A stretch of 10,158 nucleotides of DNA from JAGLHV01 sp023132075 [NCBI: bacterium]. GTDB taxonomy: Bacteria; CBDUZB01; JAGLHV01. The stretch covers positions 1 to 10,158 of the forward strand of contig JAGLYT010000033.1 of NCBI GenBank assembly GCA_023132075.1, written 5' to 3'. The notes under the pieces are model-generated. The model was given only the letters and a program-made list of their open reading frames with translations, was not told the origin of the DNA and ran no database searches. Positions within the stretch are counted from its first letter, which is position 1; the number at the start of each line of letters is the position of its first letter. A program made the position numbers and the translations under genes. Below are positions 1 through 7,314 of this stretch, one piece after another.

Positions 1-573
1 ACAATAGGAGCTTTTTTGGGTAATGTTCCGTTGCTTTTTGTATTTTTTATTCCGGCAATTACCATGAGGCTTTTTAGTGAAGAGATGAAAAGCGGAACAA
101 TGGAAATCCTGACTACTTTGCCCCTGGAAGATTATCAAATTATCCTGGGGAAATTTTTGGCTGCTTTGGGTTTGGTTACGGTAGCTATTGGTTTGACTTT
201 GATTCATCCGTTTATTTTAACTTTTTTGGGGAAGGTAGATTACGGAGAAATAGCCGGTGCTTATTTAGGATTATTCCTTATGGGAGCAGCTTTTGTATCT
301 ATAGGGGTTTTTGCCTCGGCAATTACTAAAAATCAGATAATTTCTTTTATTGTTAGTTTTCTTATTTGTTTTGTGCTCTTTATGTTTAATAAAATATTAA
401 GTTTGGTTCCTGCTTATTTTGTATCTTTATTTGAATATCTAAGCATAGAGTATCATTTTAACAATCTCGCCCGGGGGGTTATTGATTCCCGGGATATTGT
501 TTATTTCCTTAGTGTATGTGTATTTTTTTATAGTTTGACCTTGTATTTTATAGGAAGCAGGAGGTGGAGATAA
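1..573 (+). CDS. ABC-2 type transporter permease (GldF-like), 5' partial
   Basis: The frame is open to the first base of the window, so the gene begins upstream and only about 190 C-terminal residues are seen. ABC-2 permeases of this kind usually have about 240, so roughly the first 50 are missing. A TTG at position 16 could be read as a start but falls inside a membrane segment, so it is not a real one. The visible part has the family hallmark just after a hydrophobic stretch: a Pro-Ala-Ile-Thr-Met-Arg segment, an acidic pair, then SGTMEILTTLPL and a GK-F motif. Four to five further membrane segments follow. It is the membrane subunit of an ABC exporter in the inner membrane; the ATPase gene would be expected just to the left. 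The stop is 3 bases before the GldG-like gene, and that gene's ribosome site (AGGAGGTGGAG) lies inside this gene's end, indicating translational coupling. The substrate is unknown. Confidence 0.88.
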   Translation, partial: TIGAFLGNVPLLFVFFIPAITMRLFSEEMKSGTMEILTTLPLEDYQIILGKFLAALGLVTVAIGLTLIHPFILTFLGKVDYGEIAGAYLGLFLMGAAFVSIGVFASAITKNQIISFIVSFLICFVLFMFNKILSLVPAYFVSLFEYLSIEYHFNNLARGVIDSRDIVYFLSVCVFFYSLTLYFIGSRRWR

Positions 574-576
574 AAA

Positions 577-2205
577 ATGGAAAAAGAAAATATTTTTAAG
601 TTTAAACAAGGGGTTGGCTCTGTGGTTTCTGTTTTAACTATTTTGGGTATACTCATAGTTTTAAATTTCTTGGTTTATCAGATTTTTGTAAGAATAGATT
701 TGAGCAGGGGAAAGGTTTATTCTCTTTCTAAAGCTACTAAAAAAATGGTCAGTAATTTAGATGACCCGGTAATAATTAAAGCGTTTTTTAGTAGAAATCT
801 TCCTCCCCCTTACAATAGTAATCGGCAGTATATAAAAGATCTTCTATCTGAATATAAAACTTATTCCAAAGGAAAAATAAAAATTCAGTTTATTGATCCT
901 TCGGAGGATGAAAAAATACGGGTAGAGGCGCAGATGACCGGTATAGCTCCGGTGAGAATTACTCAGGTGGAAAGTGACAAGTACGAAATGAAAGAAGCCT
1001 ATATGGGGTTAGTTTTTCTTTATGAAGATAAAAAAGAGATAATTCCCTTTATTAATCAAACAGGAACTCTGGAGTATGATATAACCAGTCGTATTAAGAA
1101 AATTACTCAAAGCAGTATGAAATCATTAGGTTTTCTTGCGGGTAATAGTGAGACTGACATTTTTAAGGAATTACCCCAAATAGGACAATTTTTATCCGAA
1201 CAATACACCTTGAAAAATATTTCTTTTAAAGAGGATAAAAAGAATCCTCCCATAGATGCCTTGGTTGTGCTTTTACCGAAGGAAAAATTGTCTGATTGGG
1301 AAAAGTATAAAATTGACCAGCTTTTAATGCAGGGAAAACCGGTTGCTTTTCTCTTAGGGAGGACAGAGGTAGATTTACAGACTTTTCAGGCAAAAGCAAT
1401 AGATGATGGTTTAGATGATTTACTTAAACATTTTGGAGTGGAGATTAGAAAGGGGTTGGTTTTAGATCCTCAATGTCAAATGGTTACTTTGCAGACAAGA
1501 AGGGGGCTTTTTACCGTTAATAATATGGTGAAATATATCTTTTTCCCGTTAGTTACTTCTTTTAAAAAGGATAATCTTATAGTAAAGGGATTGGAGAGGG
1601 TTACTTTCCCTTTTATAAATCCGATTAGGGTAAAAGATTTTTCATCCGAAAAAGGAAAGGATACAGAAAAAAAGGATTTAGAAATAGAAATTCTTGCTCA
1701 ATCATCGGAAAAGAGCTGGTATAAAGAAAATCCCGGTGATTTAAATCCCTTAAGGCAATATGTTCCTTCACCCGATGATGAGATAGGGCCTTTTGATTTA
1801 GCAGTAATTATAAAGGGCAGTTTTGAGAGTTTCTACGCCGGCAAAGAAATTCCTTCTGCTCCATGGGAAAATGTTGCTGATAAGAAAGAAGAATTAATTA
1901 AACAAAGTCTTTCTACCCGGCTTTTAATAGTAGGTAATGCCAGATTTGTTAATATGGGTGACCAGGCAGGGGTAAATTTTTTCCTGAATATTGTTGATTG
2001 GTTGGCTCAGGATGAGGCGTTGATTTCTATTCGCTCCAAAGAGATTGTTTATCGGCCGCTTAAAGAGATTTCTAAAGGATGGAGAAGGGTAGTTAAATAT
2101 ATTGATATATTTTTTGTTCCGTTAATGCTTGTTGTCTTTGGTTTGGGTTGGTGGCGAATTCGCCGCTTTCGCAGAGTAAATTTGACTTTAGAAAATTTGG
2201 GGTAA
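577..2205 (+). CDS. GldG-like ABC transporter auxiliary protein
   Basis: This 542-residue protein has a membrane helix at about residues 14-38, a large extracytoplasmic region, and a second helix near 507-527 followed by a basic RRFRR tail. Right after the first helix comes the family signature: an IDLSRGKVYSLS segment, then a Thr-Lys-Lys helix and a strand with VIIKAFFS followed by LPPPY. This is the pattern of the Gldg/ABC-auxiliary family, whose members accompany ABC-2 permeases; in Bacteroidetes GldF/GldG support gliding motility. The middle (about 180-300) resembles the GATase-like fold of the family (strands ending in LVVLLPKEKL and PVAFLLGR). Length is normal and the frame intact. It starts 3 bases after the permease stop with a strong ribosome site, so both are one operon. 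A role in gliding cannot be claimed, because many non-gliding bacteria carry this set. Confidence 0.88.
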   Translation: MEKENIFKFKQGVGSVVSVLTILGILIVLNFLVYQIFVRIDLSRGKVYSLSKATKKMVSNLDDPVIIKAFFSRNLPPPYNSNRQYIKDLLSEYKTYSKGKIKIQFIDPSEDEKIRVEAQMTGIAPVRITQVESDKYEMKEAYMGLVFLYEDKKEIIPFINQTGTLEYDITSRIKKITQSSMKSLGFLAGNSETDIFKELPQIGQFLSEQYTLKNISFKEDKKNPPIDALVVLLPKEKLSDWEKYKIDQLLMQGKPVAFLLGRTEVDLQTFQAKAIDDGLDDLLKHFGVEIRKGLVLDPQCQMVTLQTRRGLFTVNNMVKYIFFPLVTSFKKDNLIVKGLERVTFPFINPIRVKDFSSEKGKDTEKKDLEIEILAQSSEKSWYKENPGDLNPLRQYVPSPDDEIGPFDLAVIIKGSFESFYAGKEIPSAPWENVADKKEELIKQSLSTRLLIVGNARFVNMGDQAGVNFFLNIVDWLAQDEALISIRSKEIVYRPLKEISKGWRRVVKYIDIFFVPLMLVVFGLGWWRIRRFRRVNLTLENLG

Positions 2206-2263
2206 ATGCTCGTCGAAACTGTAAATCAAATTATAAATTCTGAAGAAAAAGGGGATAGAAAGG

Positions 2264-3214
2264 ATGAAAGTAAAAAATTTAACGGTGTTGGTTACTATTT
2301 TTTTAGGATTATGTTTAATTGCCGGTTTGTATCATTATTGGTCCAACAAACAAAAGGGGCCGCAGTGTTTTATCGATTTAGATAAAGAAGATGTTTCTAA
2401 GATTGAAATAATTAAAAAAGAGGAAGTTTTTGTTTTTGAAAAAAAAGAAACTTTATGGCAGATTATGAAACCTTTTGAATATCGGGCAGATCAGGCGTCA
2501 ATGGTTAATTTGATAGATAGTGTAGGAAACATTATTTTGGAAACGGTTATTTCTACTAATCCACAGAAATACTGGAAATTTCAAGTTGACCAAAAAGAAG
2601 GGATAGTGGTGAAATTTTATAATAAAAAAGGGGAACAAACAGTTGATTTTATTCTGGGTAAAATGGGAACAGATTATTTACATTATTATTTTCGTTTTCC
2701 GGACAAGCAAAAGGTTTATTTAAGTAGAGGGTTATCCAGAAATTTCGTTGATAAAGAAGCAGAAAAATGGCGGGATAAGACAATTCTTGCTTTAAATAAA
2801 AATGCCCTGGAAGAAATAAGCCTTATTTGTTTAGATTCAGATAAAAAAGGGAAAAAAATAGAGGAAGTTAAAGTAACAAAGAATGAAGATAAATGGTTGG
2901 TGGGAAAAGAAGAGGTAGATTCTAATGTATGGGATTCGTATTTAAACAATTTAACCAGGTTAAATATGGATGATTTAGTTAGTGATTCCCTGGCAGTAGA
3001 AGGTAAAAAAGAATTTGGTTTGCAAAAGCCTTCTTTTCAGATAAAAATTAAATTAAAGGACAATCAGGAAGAGGGGATATTGGTGGGCAATAAAAATGAA
3101 AAAAACCAATATTATGTACAGCGAAAAGGGGTAGAAACTATATTTTTGGTAAGTTCTTATAAAATAGATAACCTGAAAAAGAAATCAGCTGATTTAATTA
3201 AAAAAGGAGATTAA
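2264..3214 (+). CDS. DUF4340 domain-containing membrane-anchored protein
   Basis: The 316-residue product has one N-terminal membrane helix (about residues 7-26) and an otherwise soluble, lysine-rich body outside the membrane. After the helix it shows the DUF4340 pattern: a DVSKIEI strand, a short KKEEVFVFEK strand, the Trp motif LWQIMKPFEYRAD, then repeated strand-turn units such as VDFILGK and a second half with W-V-G and FGLQKPSFQIKIK. DUF4340 proteins are regularly encoded after GldF/GldG-type pairs and are thought to work with them; their biochemical role is unknown. The gene starts 58 bases after the GldG-like stop; GGGGA about 9 bases before the ATG serves as ribosome site. Its last 27 codons or so reappear in decayed form at 6612-6704, and its final 12-residue motif (NLKKKSADLIKK) reappears at the end of the kinase gene. 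Confidence 0.85.
   Translation: MKVKNLTVLVTIFLGLCLIAGLYHYWSNKQKGPQCFIDLDKEDVSKIEIIKKEEVFVFEKKETLWQIMKPFEYRADQASMVNLIDSVGNIILETVISTNPQKYWKFQVDQKEGIVVKFYNKKGEQTVDFILGKMGTDYLHYYFRFPDKQKVYLSRGLSRNFVDKEAEKWRDKTILALNKNALEEISLICLDSDKKGKKIEEVKVTKNEDKWLVGKEEVDSNVWDSYLNNLTRLNMDDLVSDSLAVEGKKEFGLQKPSFQIKIKLKDNQEEGILVGNKNEKNQYYVQRKGVETIFLVSSYKIDNLKKKSADLIKKGD
3124..3214 (+). repeat. 3'-terminal repeat, parent copy (end of DUF4340 gene)
   Basis: This is the intact source-like copy of a sequence found three times in the window. It encodes RKGVETIFLV through NLKKKSADLIKKGD and the stop. The copy at 6612-6704 matches it across the whole stretch (about 20 of 27 residues in the corresponding frame). The copy in the kinase gene (about 5545-5606) matches only the last part, where 10 of 12 residues are identical. 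All copies keep the same orientation and sit at the end of a reading frame. Confidence 0.7.
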
Positions 3215-3433
3215 ATAGGGAGGTATTAGGCAATTCAACCTTGTTTCCCCTCCGGTAAAAAATAAGGGACATTGTGAGTGCCAGGGTAAGCTTTTTGTAA
3301 TCTAAGTGACTGGATTATGTTACAACCCCGGTTTTTCTTCCCCCGATTTTTCGATTTTCATAATAATTTTAGTAATCCGGGGGCATAAACTTGAAAATAA
3401 AAATATCGAAAAAATATAGGAGGTTATTGGCTT
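3215..3433 (+). other. Intergenic spacer with inverted repeats, no gene seen
   Basis: The 219 bases between the transporter operon and the kinase gene hold no credible reading frame. Three weak inverted repeats are visible: GGAGG at 3219-3223 with CCTCC at 3249-3253; TTGTAA at 3295-3300 with TTACAA at 3320-3325; and CCCCCG-ATT at 3340-3348 with AATCCGGGGG at 3374-3383 (a bulged stem with a loop of about 25). None is followed by a T tract, so none is a clear intrinsic terminator. The kinase promoter must lie here if it is transcribed on its own, but I see no convincing -35/-10 pair. Confidence 0.5.
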
Positions 3434-5599
3434 ATGTGTTTTTCACCATTTATCCATTTTTTTGCTTCTTTAATATATTCTTATTTAGCGGGTTTTGCAT
3501 TAATTAAAAATCCGAAAGGTTCTCTTAATAGAGCATGTGCAGCTTTTTGTTTTAGTTTTTGTTTGTGGAGTTTTGCCCAAATTTTCATACAAAATCCTAG
3601 TGTCTCTTTAAAGACTGTCAGATTAGCCGAAAATTTCAGTGCTATTGGCTGGTGTAGTTTTGCTAGTTTTTATCTCTGGTTTATTTTTATTTTTACTAAA
3701 AAAAATGAGAGAATAAAATCTAATCTTTTTTGTGTTTTTATTTTTGTATTACCTGTATTATTCATCTATGTAAACTATACAGGTCTTTTAAAAGAATATT
3801 CTATCAAACAACCCTGGGGATGGGTATTTACATGGAGAGAATCAATTTGGCGCTATCTTTTTTATGTTTATTATAGTTTATTTGTACTAACAGGAATCTA
3901 TTTAACCGTTGATTTCAGTAAAAAGACAAAGAAATTAATTGAGAAAAAACAAGCAAAGATAATCTATATTAGTTCAATTATTTCTCTTATCCTTGGTACT
4001 TTATCGGATGCCCTCCTTCCGGAATTGAGAGTTAACACAATTCCTCGTTTAGGAAATATTGCTGTACTTGGTTTGTCCTTTGGAATAGTTTATGCAATAA
4101 CTAAATATAAATTTTTAATCATCACCCCTACTATTGCGGCAGAAAAAATTATTTCTACAATGACCGATGCTTTAATCCTATTGGATACTAAGGGTAAAAT
4201 TATAACTGTGAATAATGCAGCGTTAAACTTGTTGGGATACAAAGGAAGTGAGTTAAAAGGAAAATCAATTGATATGTTTTTTACGGCGCAAAATTCCAAA
4301 CATTTTCTGGTAGATAAAATTATCAAAGGAGAAACTATTAGGAATTATGAATTTATTTTTAATAAAAAGAGTGGAGAAAATGTTTTAGTGCTTTTTTCAA
4401 CGTCTGCTATTCATAATGAAGCAGGGGATATTGCCGGTATTGTTTTTATCGCGAATGACATCACTGAACGCAAGAAAGCAGAAGAAGAAATAAGAAAATT
4501 CAAAACCATAGCAGATAATGCTAATTACGGTATGTATATTACTGATCTTGAAGGAAAATTTCTTTATATAAATAAATACTTTGCAACTGTTCTCGGCTAC
4601 GAACCAAACGAACTTATCGGCAAAAAATTAGATATATTTTATAACAGTGAGCAATTAAAAGAAATTACGAGAATGAATGAGAAAATTAAGGACGAAGGAA
4701 GTTATAATGCTTTAGAAATAGGGCATAAACACAGAAACGGTTCTATATTTTCTATGTTAATGAATGCCTTTATTATTAAAAACGAAAAGGGCATTCCTTT
4801 ATTTATGGCTGCTACATCAATTGATATAACTGAACATAAAAAAGCAGAGAAAGAGTTAAAGGAAATTCATGATAAAATGAGTCGTTCAGAGAAATTGATT
4901 GCATTAGGTAAATTAGCCGGTATGGTAAGCCATGAATTAAGAAATCCATTATGTGTGATTAAAACATCAGTCTATTTATTAAAAATGAGCTTGAAGACAG
5001 TAGCGGATGAAAAGATTAAAAGGCAGTTGGATATTTTAGATGAGGAGGTGGATATTTCAGATAAGATTATTAGTGATTTTTTATCCTTTAGCCGGGTAAA
5101 AGAACCACAATTAGGCAATTTTAATATTTATGATATTATAAAAGAATCACTCCATGAGATTAATATACCAAAGAATGTAGAGGTAAGTGTAGAGTTGGGA
5201 ACTCAGCTGCCCTATATTAACGTTGATAGGGTTCAGATTAAAATTGTTTTCTATAATCTTATTTTAAATGCTTTGCAAGCCATGCCTATGGGTGGGAAAG
5301 TTACTATCACCGGCAGCCAAAAAGATGAATTTTTAGAGATAAATATAGATGATATAGGAGAAGGGATAACGAAAGAAAATTTGGCTAAGATATTTGATCC
5401 ACTCTTTACTACCAAATCTAACGGAAGTGGATTGGGGATAGTGGTTTGTCAAACTATTATTGATGCTCATATGGGTAGTATCAAAATAGAAAGTGAAGTT
5501 GGAAAAGGAACAAAAGTCAGGATTAAATTACCTATAAAAGAAAATAGAAAAAAGAAATCAGCTGATGTAATCAAAAAAAATGAAGAAGAGGCTGAATAA
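3434..5599 (+). CDS. 7TM sensor histidine kinase with two PAS domains
   Basis: This 721-residue kinase is complete. Residues 1-230 hold seven hydrophobic segments, matching the N-terminal 7TM region found in some histidine kinases. PAS domains follow at about 235-350 and 353-475, each ending in the typical DIT-E-(R/H)KKAE linker. The HisKA domain carries the phospho-acceptor His500 in the motif VSHELRNPL. The ATP-binding domain shows the N box (N608-LILN612), the D640-I-G-E-G G1 box, the DPLFTTK F box near 655 and the GSGLGI G2 box. It should autophosphorylate and pass phosphate to a response regulator, but no receiver domain or regulator gene is adjacent. AGGAGGTT at 3418-3425 sits 8 bases before the ATG. 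The domain proper ends at about KVRIKLPI; the last 20 residues or so are a charged tail resembling the DUF4340 protein's C terminus, which suggests a recombined 3' end. The signal sensed is unknown. Confidence 0.93.
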   Translation: MCFSPFIHFFASLIYSYLAGFALIKNPKGSLNRACAAFCFSFCLWSFAQIFIQNPSVSLKTVRLAENFSAIGWCSFASFYLWFIFIFTKKNERIKSNLFCVFIFVLPVLFIYVNYTGLLKEYSIKQPWGWVFTWRESIWRYLFYVYYSLFVLTGIYLTVDFSKKTKKLIEKKQAKIIYISSIISLILGTLSDALLPELRVNTIPRLGNIAVLGLSFGIVYAITKYKFLIITPTIAAEKIISTMTDALILLDTKGKIITVNNAALNLLGYKGSELKGKSIDMFFTAQNSKHFLVDKIIKGETIRNYEFIFNKKSGENVLVLFSTSAIHNEAGDIAGIVFIANDITERKKAEEEIRKFKTIADNANYGMYITDLEGKFLYINKYFATVLGYEPNELIGKKLDIFYNSEQLKEITRMNEKIKDEGSYNALEIGHKHRNGSIFSMLMNAFIIKNEKGIPLFMAATSIDITEHKKAEKELKEIHDKMSRSEKLIALGKLAGMVSHELRNPLCVIKTSVYLLKMSLKTVADEKIKRQLDILDEEVDISDKIISDFLSFSRVKEPQLGNFNIYDIIKESLHEINIPKNVEVSVELGTQLPYINVDRVQIKIVFYNLILNALQAMPMGGKVTITGSQKDEFLEINIDDIGEGITKENLAKIFDPLFTTKSNGSGLGIVVCQTIIDAHMGSIKIESEVGKGTKVRIKLPIKENRKKKSADVIKKNEEEAE

Positions 5600-5606
5600 A
5601 ACGATA
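5545..5606 (+). repeat. 3'-terminal repeat, copy in kinase gene end
   Basis: The kinase tail motif NRKKKSADVIKK matches NLKKKSADLIKK of the DUF4340 protein at 10 of 12 positions, and the DNA shares an 18-base core (AAAAAGAAATCAGCTGAT). Further along, this copy resembles the decayed copy at 6663-6715: GAAGAAG, then four differences, then AATAAAAC, continuing past the stop codon. A one-base difference in the A run puts the two copies in different frames, so they end as KKNEEEAE here and KKRKK there. Similarity that runs through the stop codon points to shared DNA ancestry rather than protein-level convergence. Confidence 0.6.
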
Positions 5607-5607
5607 A

Positions 5608-6597
5608 ATATTAAAAAAATTTGATGGAAAGTATTGTGGTTTTAGACTGTATTATATTCAAGGTAGTTCAAGTGATTACAAGATTTCCTGGCATTACGGA
5701 ATGACTTTATTAGGAGATCCGGTGCTAAAAGTTAATGTTCTTAATGTAAATTACGTGAAAATCAGAAATGCCGGCGGCGGTGGAGGAAACGAAGTAGGAA
5801 CGGTGGAACTAATTGAGGGAGAGACCTTGACTGTGTGGGCAGCAGGATATAATGCCGGTGATGAGTATGTTGGGGAAGTAACGGTAGACTGGTCAATAAC
5901 CGGAAATAATATAGGTACACTTTCTGTCAACAATGGGAACAATACAACTTTAACCGCTACTACTACCGGGGTTGGTCAATTATTAGCTGATCATTTAACT
6001 GCTACTGATGATAGTACCGGAGATATTACTGTAAGTGGAATTTTCCTTAGTGGAATACCTACATGGCCTGAAGATGAAGGGCAATATTCTTTGCAAACGA
6101 CAGTAAATTTTAAATGGACACAGGGAACGGTGGAAGATTCTGAAAATGGTATAGTGGGCTATTATCTTCAGGTAGGTACGACACCGGAAGGTAATGACAA
6201 GTTCGAAGGGAGTATAGGGAATGTATTGAGTTGTGGGATAATCGGGTGTATAAATAGGAATACATATTATGCCAGAGTCAGGGCGAAGGACGGAATAGGA
6301 TTATATAGTAACTGGTCTGAAAGCAGTGATGGAATAATGGTAGATACAATTGGCCCGGCTACGAATATAAGAAAACCTGCTCACGGAGATACGGTAAGCG
6401 GAATAGTAGATATAATTGTTGATGTCAGTGATAACATTAAAACAGGAAAGATAGAATTTTATATCAATGAACAATTAAGTGCGGTTAGTAACGATAATTT
6501 TAGCTGGAAGTGGGATAGCAGTAAATACAAAGAAGGTAAGTACAGTATAAGGGTTAAGGGTTATGATGGAGCAGGGAAAGATTATCCAAAATGGTAA
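5608..6597 (+). pseudogene. C-terminal remnant of gingipain-like (C25) peptidase/adhesin
   Basis: The frame opens right after a stop at 5605-5607 and runs to 6597 without a start except ATG 5701, which lies inside a conserved motif. The first residues read SWHYGMTLLGDPVLKV. The GMTLLGDP-L-V pattern is how the catalytic domain of gingipain-like C25 peptidases ends, so the protease domain upstream is missing. Downstream come a Gly-rich linker, a Big-like Ig domain (about 5790-6045, with a LTVWAAGYNAG motif and VDWSITG), a fibronectin-III-like domain (about 6050-6350, YYLQVGTT and YYARVRAKDG), and a further Ig-like domain (6355-6590, FYINEQLSAV, RVKGYDGAG) that stops abruptly at DYPKW. Full-length relatives are exported, often over 1,000 residues. 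There is no ribosome site, promoter or signal peptide here. An alternative is a small real gene starting at 5701, which I consider unlikely. Confidence 0.65.
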
Positions 6598-6611
6598 GGA
6601 ATAGGGGATGA

Positions 6612-6704
6612 AAAGGAATAAAACCCATATTTTTAGTAAATTCGTATAAAATCGATAACTTAAGAAAGAAAGCAACTGATTTAATTAAAAAAAGGAAGAA
6701 GTAG
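6612..6704 (+). pseudogene. Decayed 3' end of a DUF4340 gene paralogue
   Basis: Read in frame, these bases encode KGIKPIFLVNSYKIDNLRKK then ATDLIKKRKK and a stop, which aligns without gaps to the C terminus of the DUF4340 protein at 2264-3214 (about 20 of 27 residues identical up to the double lysine). One codon upstream, the arginine CGA of the parent corresponds to a TGA stop here, and similarity fades beyond that. There is no start codon for it and no room for the missing ~285 residues, since the peptidase remnant ends only 14 bases upstream. It is therefore a relic of a partial duplication or recombination, not a gene. Confidence 0.75.
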
Positions 6705-6710
6705 TTAAAT

Positions 6711-6731
6711 AAAACTATTAAAGTTTTTTTT
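6711..6731 (+). terminator. Weak AT-rich terminator-like hairpin
   Basis: AAAACT at 6711-6716 can pair with AGTTTT at 6722-6727 around a 5-base loop, and eight T residues (6724-6731) run through the 3' arm and beyond it. The stem has one G-C pair only, so it would be a weak terminator. It lies just after the DUF4340 relic and before the riboswitch promoter, where insulation would make sense. Confidence 0.3.
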
Positions 6732-6809
6732 GAATATAGTGACGAGCTTTATCCAAACAGGTGGCGGACAAGTGGTTGCCTGGAGGTTGTTTAATTTCAA
6801 ATTTTTTTC

Positions 6810-6838
6810 TTGACAGGAAGAAAAAATTATAGTACAAT
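6810..6838 (+). promoter_or_regulatory. Sigma-70 type promoter for the riboswitch leader
   Basis: The -35 box TTGACA (6810-6815) is a perfect match to consensus, and TACAAT (6833-6838) differs from the -10 consensus at one base. They are separated by the ideal 17 bases of AT-rich sequence. Transcription would begin near 6845, about 28 bases before the first helix of the riboswitch, giving a leader of about 470 bases ahead of the gene at 7315. It is the best promoter in the window. Confidence 0.75.
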
Positions 6839-6872
6839 AACTTCAGGTTTTAGATTTGATATTTGGAAATTT

Positions 6873-7050
6873 TAGTCGAAAAGGCAAATTCATCGCAAGG
6901 TGAAGGCATTCATCTGCCGGGAAATAAAGGCGGGTGAATCTCTCGCTGTAAGCAGAAGAGGAATAAGGTTTAAATTTTTCTGTAGCGGGAAGGCAAAGTT
7001 ACGGGTTCGCCACTAATTAAAAGCGGATGGCCGGGCTACCGAGCTGACTG
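6873..7050 (+). promoter_or_regulatory. Cyclic di-GMP class I (GEMM) riboswitch, with insertion
   Basis: The order of conserved blocks fits the GEMM class. A closing helix P1 pairs TAGTCG (6873-6878) with TGACTG (7045-7050). Next come AAAAGGCAAA, then a 6-bp hairpin TTCATC/GGTGAA (6889-6904) capped by the GNRA loop GCAA, as the class requires for docking. The 3' half has GGCAAAG-TT-ACGGG (6992-7005), a helix TTCGC/GCGGA (7006-7026) with CTAA in it, and GGCCGGGCTACCGA (7029-7042). GGC at 6883-6885 can pair with GTT at 6998-7000, as GGC/GCC does in the class. The break in pattern is an 87-base stretch between GAAGGCA at 6902-6908 and GAAGGCA at 6989-6995; removing it gives a normal compact aptamer. 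The ligand assignment rests on motif similarity from memory; a cGAMP-binding variant is possible. Two tandem half-aptamers are a less likely reading. Confidence 0.65.
6908..6990 (+). other. Two-hairpin insert inside the riboswitch core
   Basis: Two stems fill the insert end to end. The first pairs 6908-6918 with 6929-6939 (11 continuous pairs including three G-U, loop of 10). The second pairs 6941-6950 with 6981-6990 (10 pairs, loop of 30). Only one base separates them, so they could stack and leave the flanking aptamer segments adjacent in space. The insert is bounded by direct repeats of GAAGGCA. The first stem repeats the ATTCATC and GGTGAA sequences of the GNRA hairpin just upstream, so strand exchange between the two is possible. 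Confidence 0.6.
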
Positions 7051-7090
7051 TAAAGAGGTTATAGCCAGATAAGGTGGGTCGGTTTTTTTT
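7034..7090 (+). terminator. Putative riboswitch expression platform with T8 tract
   Basis: Eight T residues (7083-7090) follow the aptamer. GGCTA at 7034-7038, part of the aptamer's conserved 3' block, can instead pair with TAGCC at 7062-7066. ACCGA (7038-7042) can pair with TCGGT (7079-7083) directly before the T run. Either pairing would compete with the folded aptamer, as expected of a transcription-terminating switch. The individual stems are short (5 bp), so I cannot tell which state terminates or whether the T tract works as a strong terminator. Confidence 0.4.
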
Positions 7091-7314
7091 ATTATATGGT
7101 TAATGGTTTGAGTGAAGGCTTTAAATAAAAATCCTCGTAGTCTTTCCATTATTTATTATCCGGTTGATTAGATTTTTTTGACCAGCTTTTTTTGAAAATA
7201 ATTACAATATTTTTTTATTTTCTATCCAAAAATAAAATTTAGATGCGAGCAGTTTATTCAGTAATTGTAAAATAAGTAAACAAAAAAATAAAATAAAGAA
7301 AGGAGGTGAAAAAG
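7091..7314 (+). other. Leader between riboswitch and surface-protein gene
   Basis: No gene is visible in this AT-rich stretch. TTGACC (7178-7183) and TACAAT (7203-7208) could form a second, poorer promoter, but their spacing of 19 bases is long. The end of the stretch carries the strong ribosome site AAAGGAGGTG (7299-7308) for the gene that starts at 7315. Confidence 0.4.

Noticed and set aside
2207-2400. Small gene starting at ATG 2207 in TAAATG, right after the GldG-like gene
   Set aside because: It overlaps the DUF4340 gene out of frame, has no ribosome site of its own beyond the shared context, and its translation is not protein-like after the first 20 codons.
3391-3418. Promoter TTGAAA-16-AATATA before the kinase
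   Set aside because: The -10 position would abut the kinase ribosome site AGGAGG, leaving transcription to start after or within it.
5701-6597. A functional gene starting at ATG 5701
   Set aside because: The Met is inside the conserved GMTLLGDP motif, homology-like sequence continues upstream in frame, and there is no ribosome site or signal peptide for an obviously exported domain set.
6919-7080. Cobalamin riboswitch
   Set aside because: Fragments such as GGGTGAAT, CTGTAAG, GGGAAGGC, GCCACT and AGCCAG recall the B12 aptamer, but their order is wrong, the CCCGC-ACTGT core is missing and the B12 box is incomplete. The GEMM reading explains more conserved positions in the right order.
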